DNA of 11,955 nt from an uncultured Steroidobacteraceae bacterium. Its GTDB lineage: Bacteria > Pseudomonadota > Gammaproteobacteria > Steroidobacterales > Steroidobacteraceae. Both the position numbers and the translations under genes were made by a program. The notes below the pieces were generated by a model. That model was not told where the DNA came from. It ran no database searches and saw nothing but the letters and a program-made list of their open reading frames with translations. The DNA lies in assembly GCA_955652795.1 (NCBI GenBank), contig CATPBQ010000073.1, positions 1 through 11,955 of the forward strand, read 5' to 3'. The number at the start of each line of letters is the position of its first letter. Positions within the stretch are counted from its first letter, which is position 1. This document shows positions 6,531 through 11,955 of the stretch, one piece after another.

Positions 6531-8348
6531 ATGGAACCAACCGATACCTCCCATCCGGACTACTACCATCGAGTTGTGGATTGCCAGTGGGCCTGCCCGG
6601 CCCACACCGATGTTCCTGAATACATCCGATTGATCGCGCAGGGCCGCTTCACCGATGCCTACATGGTGAACCGGCACTCCAACGTGTTTCCCGGCATCCT
6701 CGGGCGCGTGTGCGACCGGCCGTGCGAGCCCGCCTGCCGCCGCGGCCGCATCGAGCAGCAAAAGCCGGTGGCGATCTGCCGCCTGAAGCGCGTCGCCGCC
6801 GACCACCGCGACGAGGTCGCGGGCCGGCTGCCGAAGATTCCGAAGGCGAAGAACGGCAAGCGCATCGCCTGCATCGGCGCCGGCTGCGCCTCCCTCACCG
6901 TGGCCAACGACCTCATGCCGCTTGGCTACCAGGTGACGATCTTCGAGCAGTATGGCGAGCCCGGCGGGCTGATGCGCACCAACATTCCCTCGTTCCGGCT
7001 GCCGCACACGGTGCTCAACGAGGAGATCGCGATGATCACGGGGATGGGAGTGGAGCTGAAGCTCAATTCCCCCGTGGGGAGTCTGCGCCAGCTGCTGACG
7101 GGCGGCGGGTTCGACGCCGTGTTCGTGGGGTCCGGTGCGCCGAAGGGCAAGGAACTGAAGCTCCCGGGGCGCGAGGCGGCGGCCGCCAATACCCACATCG
7201 GCATCGCCTGGCTGGAATCGGTGGCCTTCGGTCACATCGACAGGATCGGCAAGCGCGTGCTCATCATCGGCGTGGGCAACACGGCCATGGACTGCTGCCG
7301 CACCAGCCTGCGGCTCGGGGCCGAGAGCGTGAAAGTCATGGCGCGCAAGCCGCGCGGTTTCTTCAAGGCCTCGGAATGGGAGCTCGAGGACGCCGAAGAG
7401 GAGAGCGTCGGGATCATCATCAACCGCGCCCCGCGCTCGTTCGTGATCGAGAACGGCAGGCTCACCGGCATGCTGTTCGACAAGATGGAGTACGAGCTCG
7501 ACGCGCGCGGGCGCATCATCGCCGAGCGCAGCGCCGGCGAGGAGTTCCTGCCCGCGGACGATGTGATCCTCGCCATCGGCCAGGAGAACGCCTTCCCCTG
7601 GATCGAGCGCGATCTGGGGGTCGAGTTCGACAAATGGGACGTGCCGGTGGTCGACAAGACCACGTTTCAATCGACGCGGCCCGGAGTGTTCTTCGGCGGC
7701 GATGCCGCGTTTGGACCCAAGAACATCATCTGGGCGGTCGAGCAGGGCCACCAGGCCGCCATCTCCATTCACCGTCGCTGCCACGGCGAGGCGGTGAGCG
7801 AGCGTCTGGCTCCCGGCATCAACCTGCAAAGCCGCAAGATGGGCATGCACGAGTGGTCGTACGCGAACGACTACTCGCCGGTCGAGCGGCGGCTGATGCC
7901 GCACGTGTCGCTCAAGGAGCGCTTCAAGAAGCTCAACATCGAAGTCGAGCTCGGTTTCACGGCCGAGCAGGTGGAGCAGGAAGTGCAGCGCTGCCTCAAC
8001 TGCGACGTCCAGACCGTGTTTACCGCCAAACTGTGCATCGAGTGCGACGCGTGCCTGGACATCTGCCCGGTGGACTGCCTCACCATCACCCACAACGGCG
8101 CGGAAGCGGAGCTGCGCACGCGCCTGAAGGCACCGGCGAAGAACCTCGAGCAGCCGCTGTACGTGTCCGCGGGCCTGCCGCAGACCGGCCGCGTCATGGT
8201 GAAGGACGAGGATCTGTGCGTGCACTGCGGCCTGTGCGCGGAGCGCTGCCCGACCGCGGCGTGGGACATGCAGAAGTCCGAGCTGCACTGGCCGCTGGCG
8301 GTGGACGAGGCCCGGATGCTCGAGGCACGGAAACCCAAGATTGCCTAG
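6531..8348 (+). CDS. GltD-like FAD/NAD(P)H oxidoreductase with C-terminal double [4Fe-4S] ferredoxin domain
   Basis: A 605-residue cytosolic electron-transfer subunit. Domains in order are as follows. A helical Fe-S region (about 15-90) carries C18, C22, C61, C65 and C69 in DCQWACPAHTDVPEYI and GRVCDRPCEPACRRG. A FAD-binding Rossmann loop reads GAGCAS (116-121) followed by EPGGLMR. A second, NAD(P)H-binding Rossmann loop reads GVGNTAMD (247-254). GGDAAFGPKNIIWAVEQG (389-406) closes the flavin site. A C-terminal ferredoxin part has CIECDACLDICP (C502, C505, C508, C512) and CVHCGLCAERCP (C563, C566, C569, C573). The core resembles the glutamate synthase small subunit and NfnB-type proteins, but no glutamate synthase gene is nearby. 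Instead korA starts 9 nt downstream, so I infer it moves electrons between NAD(P)H and the 2-oxoacid oxidoreductase, doing the job of both the delta subunit and a ferredoxin reductase. The ATG has only a weak ribosome binding site, and the next in-frame Met is residue 45. Confidence 0.9.
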   Translation: MEPTDTSHPDYYHRVVDCQWACPAHTDVPEYIRLIAQGRFTDAYMVNRHSNVFPGILGRVCDRPCEPACRRGRIEQQKPVAICRLKRVAADHRDEVAGRLPKIPKAKNGKRIACIGAGCASLTVANDLMPLGYQVTIFEQYGEPGGLMRTNIPSFRLPHTVLNEEIAMITGMGVELKLNSPVGSLRQLLTGGGFDAVFVGSGAPKGKELKLPGREAAAANTHIGIAWLESVAFGHIDRIGKRVLIIGVGNTAMDCCRTSLRLGAESVKVMARKPRGFFKASEWELEDAEEESVGIIINRAPRSFVIENGRLTGMLFDKMEYELDARGRIIAERSAGEEFLPADDVILAIGQENAFPWIERDLGVEFDKWDVPVVDKTTFQSTRPGVFFGGDAAFGPKNIIWAVEQGHQAAISIHRRCHGEAVSERLAPGINLQSRKMGMHEWSYANDYSPVERRLMPHVSLKERFKKLNIEVELGFTAEQVEQEVQRCLNCDVQTVFTAKLCIECDACLDICPVDCLTITHNGAEAELRTRLKAPAKNLEQPLYVSAGLPQTGRVMVKDEDLCVHCGLCAERCPTAAWDMQKSELHWPLAVDEARMLEARKPKIA

Positions 8349-8357
8349 AAACCACCC

Positions 8358-10199
8358 ATGACCCCAGCGAACACCTCGCGCGTCAACGACTTCACCATCA
8401 AGATCGCCACGGTGAACGGCACCGGTTCGGCGAGTGCCAACACGCTGCTGATGAAGTCGATCTTCCGCAGCGGCATTCCGGTGATGGGCAAGAATTACTT
8501 TCCGTCCAACATCCAGGGGCTGCCCACCTGGTACGAAATCCGCATCACCCGCGACGGCCACGTCGCCCGCTCCGGCCAGGTCGACATCATGGTCGCCATG
8601 AACGCCGAGACCTATGCGCGCGACGTGAAGGAAGTCGCCCCCGGCGGCTACCTGGTGTACGACTCCACCTGGCCGCGCCCCGCGCTGCTGAAGCGCGAGG
8701 ACATCGCGGTGTTCGGGGTGCCGCTGGCGCGCCTGTGCAACGAGAACTTCAACGGCGTGCGCACCCGCATCCTGATGAAGAACATCTGCTATGCCGGGGT
8801 GCTGGCGGCGCTGCTGGATCTGGATCTGGCGCGCATCCGCGAACTGCTGGCCGAGACCTACGCCAAGAAGCCGCAGCTGGTCGACAGCAACATGAAGGCC
8901 ATTCAGCTCGGCTACGACTACGCGCGCGCCACCTTCCCGTGTCCTCTGCCGCTGCGCGTTGAGCAGATGACCCGGACCGCCGGCCACATCATGATCGATG
9001 GCAACACCGCCGCGGCGCTGGGGTGCGTGTTCGCCGGGGCCACCGTGGCCGCCTGGTACCCGATCACGCCGTCCACCTCGTTGATGGACGCGTTCAAGAT
9101 GTTCGCCGACCGCATGCGCGTCGACCGCGACAGCGGGCGCAGGAACTTCGCCTTCATCCAGGCCGAGGACGAGCTGGCGGCGATCGGCATGGTGATCGGG
9201 GCGATGTGGAACGGCGCCCGCGCCTTCACCGCGACCTCAGGCCCCGGCATCTCGCTCATGAACGAGTTCCTGGGGCTGGCGTACTACGCGGAAGTGCCGG
9301 CGGTGATTTTCGACATCCAGCGCGTTGGTCCCTCCACCGGCATGCCGACCCGCACCCAGCAGGGCGATCTGATGGAATGCGCGTACGCCTCCCACGGCGA
9401 TACCCGCCACGTGTGCCTGTATCCGGCGAATCCGGAGGAATGCTTCTACATGGCGGTGCAGGCCTTCGATCTCGCCGAGCGCCTGCAGACTCCGGTGCTG
9501 GTGCTGTCGGATCTGGACATCGGCATGAACGACTGGATGTGCCGCGACCTCAAGTGGGACGACAACTACCGTCCCGATCGCGGCAAGGTGCTGGGCCAGG
9601 ATGAGATCCTGAAGCTCGAGAAGTTCTATCGCTTTGTCGACAAGGATGGCGACGGCATCACCGCCCGAACCCTGCCCGGCGTGCATCCGAAGGCCGCCTA
9701 CTTCGCGCGCGGCTCGGGGCACACGCAGTACGGCGCCTACACCGAGGACCCAACCGACTACCAGATGGTGCTCGACCGCCTGCTGGAGAAGTGGGCGACG
9801 GCTAAAAAACTGATGCCGCGCGCGGTGATCGATGCTACCGCGGGCGCGCCGGTAGGTCTCGTGTCCCTCGGCAGCTGCGATGGCGCGATTCGCGAGGCCA
9901 TGGACGTGCTGAAGAGCCGCGGCGTGGGCGTGGATTACATGCGGGTGCGCTCATTCCCGTTCAGCGAGGACGTCGAGCGCTTCCTGGCGGCGCACGAGCT
10001 GCTGTTCGTCGTGGAGCAGAACCGTGACGCGCAGTTCCGCGCGCTGCTGACGCTCGAGACCGCCGTGGAAAAATCCAAGCTGCGATCGCTGCTGCACTAC
10101 AACGGGCTGCCCATCTCCTCGGCGTTCATCGTCGAGGGGGTACTCGCGGAGTTGCAGCCGCGTCAGCAGCTGCAACCAAAAGGCGCGGTGCGTGGTTAG
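8358..10199 (+). CDS. korA: 2-oxoacid:acceptor oxidoreductase, fused gamma-alpha subunit (KorA-like)
   Basis: A 613-residue subunit of a TPP-dependent 2-oxoacid:acceptor oxidoreductase, which interconverts a 2-oxoacid plus CoA with acyl-CoA, CO2 and reduced acceptor. Residues about 11-195 form the gamma (CoA-binding-side) domain, with NGTGSASAN (20-28) and FPSNIQGLPTWYEIR (48-62). The alpha pyrimidine-binding domain follows with YPITPST (234-240), QAEDELAAIGM (268-278), TSGPGISLMNE (293-303) and QRVGPSTGMPTRTQQGDL (321-338). A transketolase-C-like domain covers about 485-600. Fused gamma-alpha architecture and length fit KorA. The usual gamma-domain glycine loop is altered. Substrate (2-oxoglutarate, pyruvate, branched-chain or aryl 2-oxoacid) is not determinable from these motifs, so the symbol is by family only. 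It lies 9 nt after the flavoprotein gene with a weak ribosome binding site, suggesting translational coupling. Confidence 0.92.
   Translation: MTPANTSRVNDFTIKIATVNGTGSASANTLLMKSIFRSGIPVMGKNYFPSNIQGLPTWYEIRITRDGHVARSGQVDIMVAMNAETYARDVKEVAPGGYLVYDSTWPRPALLKREDIAVFGVPLARLCNENFNGVRTRILMKNICYAGVLAALLDLDLARIRELLAETYAKKPQLVDSNMKAIQLGYDYARATFPCPLPLRVEQMTRTAGHIMIDGNTAAALGCVFAGATVAAWYPITPSTSLMDAFKMFADRMRVDRDSGRRNFAFIQAEDELAAIGMVIGAMWNGARAFTATSGPGISLMNEFLGLAYYAEVPAVIFDIQRVGPSTGMPTRTQQGDLMECAYASHGDTRHVCLYPANPEECFYMAVQAFDLAERLQTPVLVLSDLDIGMNDWMCRDLKWDDNYRPDRGKVLGQDEILKLEKFYRFVDKDGDGITARTLPGVHPKAAYFARGSGHTQYGAYTEDPTDYQMVLDRLLEKWATAKKLMPRAVIDATAGAPVGLVSLGSCDGAIREAMDVLKSRGVGVDYMRVRSFPFSEDVERFLAAHELLFVVEQNRDAQFRALLTLETAVEKSKLRSLLHYNGLPISSAFIVEGVLAELQPRQQLQPKGAVRG
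10151..10176 (+). repeat. Perfect inverted repeat at the 3' end of korA
   Basis: GTTGCAGC (10151-10158) and GCTGCAAC (10169-10176) are exact complements separated by 10 nt, inside the last codons of korA. No T tract follows, so it is not an intrinsic terminator. It could be an mRNA hairpin between korA and korB or a chance result of coding for a Gln-rich tail. Confidence 0.45.
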
Positions 10200-10234
10200 C
10201 TTTGCGAATTCTCTGACCGCGCGCCGCACGCGCC

Positions 10235-10239
10235 GGAGG
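10235..10239 (+). promoter_or_regulatory. Strong ribosome binding site of korB
   Basis: GGAGG lies 5 nt before the ATG at 10245. It is the strongest Shine-Dalgarno match in this operon and fixes the korB start; the two upstream genes have only weak sites. Confidence 0.8.
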
Positions 10240-10244
10240 CCGCC

Positions 10245-11300
10245 ATGACCTTCATTGCCAAACCCAAGGTCGCGCACCCGTCGCTGCCGAAAAACGCGCT
10301 CGGCTTCACCCGCCGCGACTACGAGGGCGCGCTGTCGACGCTGTGCGCGGGCTGTGGGCATGACTCGATCACCGCCGCGATCGTCGAGGCGAGCTGGGCT
10401 CTGGCGGTCGAGCCGCAGAACATGGTGAAGCTGTCGGGCATCGGCTGCTCGTCCAAGACCACCGCCTACTTCGTGAGCGGCGGCCACGGCTTCAATTCGG
10501 TGCACGGCCGCATGCCCTCGATCGCCATGGGCGCGAACGCCGCCAACCGGGCCCTTCAGTACATTGGTGTTTCGGGCGACGGCGATACCCTCTCCATAGG
10601 TCTCGGGCAGTTCTGCCACGCGATCCGCCGCAACCTCAACATGCTGTACATCATCGAGAACAACGGCGTCTATGGGCTCACCAAGGGGCAGTTTTCCGCA
10701 TCCGCGGACGTCGGCAGCACGGCCAAGAAGGGCGAAACCAACTTCCAGCCGCCGATCGACCCGGTGCTGCTGGCGATGACGCTCGGCGCGTCGTTCGTGG
10801 CGCGCAGCTTCTCGGGCGACAAGCAGCAGCTGGTGCCGCTCATCCAGGCGGGGCTCAGGCATCAGGGCTTCGCCCTCATCGACGTGCTCTCGCCCTGCGT
10901 GACTTTCAATGACCACGAGGGCTCGACCAAGAGCTACGCTTACACGCGCGAGCACTACGAACCCGCGGTGCACGCGGATTTCGTGCCGCTGGAGCGCGAG
11001 ATCATCGCGGACTACAAGGAAGGCGAGACCCTGCCGCTGCTCATGCACGACGGCAGCCGCATCGTGCTGCGCAAGCTCGACACCGCCTACGACCCGACCA
11101 ACCGCACCCTTGCTGCTGCGCAGATCCAGGAGCGCATGAAAGCCGGCGAGTACCTGACCGGACTGCTGTACGTGGAGCGCTCGCAGAATGAGTTCCACCA
11201 GCTGAATGCCACGCCCGACGCGCCGCTCAACAGCCTGCCGTACGAAGTGTTGTCGCCGGGCGCGCAGGGCCTGGAGAAGGTGCTGGCGCGCTACCGCTAG
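10245..11300 (+). CDS. korB: 2-oxoacid:acceptor oxidoreductase, TPP-binding beta subunit (KorB-like)
   Basis: A 351-residue partner of the gamma-alpha subunit. It carries thiamine diphosphate and the proximal [4Fe-4S] cluster. All four expected cluster cysteines are present: C34 and C37 in LCAGCGHD, C68 in GIGCSSK and C218 in LSPCVTFND. The TPP/Mg2+ motif is SGDGDTLSIG (110-119) with NNGVYGLTKGQ (139-149). Residues up to about 250 match the beta-subunit core. The last ~100 residues, including LLMHDGSRIVLRKLDTAYDPT and LTGLLYVERS, form the C-terminal part and make the protein longer than the ~280-300 residues usual for minimal KorB. It follows korA by 45 nt with its own strong ribosome binding site, so the subunits are probably made in the same transcript but independently initiated. 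The presence of all cluster ligands argues for an active enzyme; the substrate is not determined. Confidence 0.93.
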   Translation: MTFIAKPKVAHPSLPKNALGFTRRDYEGALSTLCAGCGHDSITAAIVEASWALAVEPQNMVKLSGIGCSSKTTAYFVSGGHGFNSVHGRMPSIAMGANAANRALQYIGVSGDGDTLSIGLGQFCHAIRRNLNMLYIIENNGVYGLTKGQFSASADVGSTAKKGETNFQPPIDPVLLAMTLGASFVARSFSGDKQQLVPLIQAGLRHQGFALIDVLSPCVTFNDHEGSTKSYAYTREHYEPAVHADFVPLEREIIADYKEGETLPLLMHDGSRIVLRKLDTAYDPTNRTLAAAQIQERMKAGEYLTGLLYVERSQNEFHQLNATPDAPLNSLPYEVLSPGAQGLEKVLARYR

Positions 11301-11320
11301 AGAGGACCGCTACAGGCGGA

Positions 11321-11325
11321 AAAGG
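11321..11325 (+). promoter_or_regulatory. Ribosome binding site supporting the GTG start of the VOC gene
   Basis: AAAGG lies 7 nt before the GTG at 11333. The nearby ATG at 11328 is out of frame and meets a stop two codons later, so GTG is the only reasonable start. Confidence 0.55.
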
Positions 11326-11332
11326 CGATGCC

Positions 11333-11698
11333 GTGATCAGGACACACGGACTCAGTCATATCGCGCTCGCCGTGGCGGATCCGGATCGCTCGCTGCAGTT
11401 CTACCGCGCGGTATTCGGGGTACGCGAATACTTCCGCGACGACACCACCGTGCAGGTTCTGGGCCCCGGGGTACACGACGTTCTGGCCTTTGAGAAGCGT
11501 CCCGCCGTTGCGGGCGCCGCCGGCGGCATCATCCATTTTGGATTTCGCCTCACCACCCCGCAGGACATCGACGCCGCCGTGGCAGCGGTCGAGAGTGCGG
11601 GAGGCGTTGTCACCTCCCGTGGCGAATTCGGTCCCGGCTTGCCGTACGCGTTCGTTCGCGACCCGGACGGCTATGAGATCGAGATATGGTTCGAGTGA
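11333..11698 (+). CDS. VOC-family (glyoxalase-fold) protein
   Basis: A 121-residue single-module vicinal oxygen chelate protein. Two beta-alpha-beta-beta-beta units are recognisable: LSHIALAVADPDRSLQFYRAVFGV at the start and IIHFGFRLTTPQDIDAAVAAVESAGG followed by YAFVRDPDGYEIEIWFE at the end. Candidate metal ligands are H9, H68 and E117, the usual His/His/Glu positions, so a divalent-metal enzyme acting as a dimer is likely. VOC members include glyoxalase I, epimerases, dioxygenases and resistance proteins, and nothing here separates them. It starts with GTG 32 nt after korB on the same strand, so it may be the last gene of the operon. A link to acyl-CoA or 2-oxoacid chemistry is possible but not shown. 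Its stop is 31 nt from the stop of the converging porin gene, and no terminator is visible between them. Confidence 0.87.
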   Translation: MIRTHGLSHIALAVADPDRSLQFYRAVFGVREYFRDDTTVQVLGPGVHDVLAFEKRPAVAGAAGGIIHFGFRLTTPQDIDAAVAAVESAGGVVTSRGEFGPGLPYAFVRDPDGYEIEIWFE

Positions 11699-11729
11699 CG
11701 CCGCGGCGCAACCAGACCCGCGGATCTCT

Positions 11730-11955
11730 TCAGCGAGCTGCGGAACCGAACGCGTAGCGCACGGCGAGCTGCAGCTGCGTCTCGGTCGCCAGGGGTGCAC
11801 CGCCCAGGTCTGCACGCTCGTAGGAGGAGCTGCGCACCCGCAGCCACTCGAGCGCCAGGCGCCAGTGCGCATCGGCATCGAACAGCCAGGCCGCGGTCCA
11901 GGCGTGCCCATTCTGCGAGCCATTACCCACGTTGCTGTCGACTTCAAACCGGTCA
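11730..11955 (-). CDS. Porin-like outer-membrane beta-barrel protein, C-terminal part
   Basis: The minus-strand frame is open from the right edge of the window to a TGA at 11730-11732, giving the last 74 residues of a gene that begins outside. The sequence alternates polar and hydrophobic residues in strand-like blocks rich in aromatics (HAWTAAWLFDADAHWRLALEWLRVRSSS, then TETQLQLAVRYAF), the pattern of the last strands of an outer-membrane barrel. The near-terminal aromatic in RYAF resembles the C-terminal BAM recognition signal, although five residues (GSAAR) follow it. The short hydrophilic loops between blocks (NGSQNGH, DADAH, ERADLGGAPLA) fit periplasmic turns or extracellular loops. The family is probably a porin of a gammaproteobacterium; the solute is unknown. 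It converges on the VOC gene with a 31-nt gap. Confidence 0.7.
   Translation of the reverse strand, partial: DRFEVDSNVGNGSQNGHAWTAAWLFDADAHWRLALEWLRVRSSSYERADLGGAPLATETQLQLAVRYAFGSAAR

Noticed and set aside
6531..8348. Annotation of the flavoprotein as glutamate synthase small subunit (GltD)
   Set aside because: No large subunit is nearby, the N-terminal cysteine set differs, and the protein has an additional double ferredoxin domain and sits directly upstream of korAB.
6710..8962. A 750-codon plus-strand open frame overlapping the flavoprotein gene in another frame
   Set aside because: It is extremely Arg/Ala/His-rich and low in complexity, a typical shifted-frame artefact of high GC. The real frame has full FAD, NAD(P)H and Fe-S motifs.
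6507..8987. An 826-codon minus-strand open frame antisense to the flavoprotein gene and korA
   Set aside because: It is codon-aligned with both sense genes, has His/Arg/Ala-rich composition, and lies opposite clearly conserved proteins.
9951..11198. A 415-codon minus-strand open frame antisense to korB and the end of korA
   Set aside because: It is codon-aligned with the sense genes and has no recognisable motif; the korB frame carries all catalytic and cluster residues.
11699..11729. Possible terminator between the converging VOC and porin genes
   Set aside because: Only short CCGCGG/CGCGG matches and no stem with a T tract.

Overview
The window is a high-GC stretch of a bacterial chromosome. 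All genes are closely packed, with short or near-zero gaps. The ubiE-ubiJ-ubiB ubiquinone block, a GBBH-like (DUF971) gene beside it, and a porin-type outer-membrane fragment at the right edge point to an aerobically respiring, Gram-negative gammaproteobacterium. The general style recalls Steroidobacterales, Nevskiales or Xanthomonadales, but that placement is inference from gene content, not from a marker gene. I see no mobile element, CRISPR array, tRNA or rRNA.

Left part (1-5799). The 3' end of a hotdog-thioesterase-like gene reads rightward into the window and converges on a leftward run of genes. In transcription order the leftward run is ubiE, ubiJ, ubiB, a MATE-family multidrug exporter and an aldo/keto reductase. 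The first four are 12-17 nt apart and look like one operon. The aldo/keto reductase follows after an 87-nt gap with its own good ribosome binding site. UbiE is the C-methyltransferase of ubiquinone/menaquinone synthesis. UbiJ and UbiB are accessory lipid-binding and kinase-like factors of the same pathway.

Middle (5800-6530). The region upstream of ubiE holds an imperfect inverted repeat over a candidate promoter. It also holds a perfect 13-bp stem followed by T6 that is a textbook intrinsic terminator for rightward transcription, although no rightward gene precedes it. A small leftward GBBH-like (DUF971) gene comes next. A 178-bp divergent intergenic region follows, with a good sigma70-type promoter driving the rightward genes.

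Right part (6531-11698). This is the most interesting block. A GltD-like FAD/NAD(P)H oxidoreductase with a C-terminal double [4Fe-4S] ferredoxin domain is followed by the gamma-alpha fusion subunit and the TPP-binding beta subunit of a 2-oxoacid:acceptor oxidoreductase (KorA/KorB-like). Together they look like a self-contained machine that could couple CoA-dependent 2-oxoacid oxidation, or its reverse, directly to NAD(P)H through a fused delta/ferredoxin-reductase subunit. Substrate and direction cannot be read from the sequence. A small VOC (glyoxalase-fold) gene closes the rightward run, and the window ends in the 3' end of a leftward beta-barrel porin-like gene.

Very long open frames antisense to the genes are explained by codon alignment in high-GC DNA and were not annotated.
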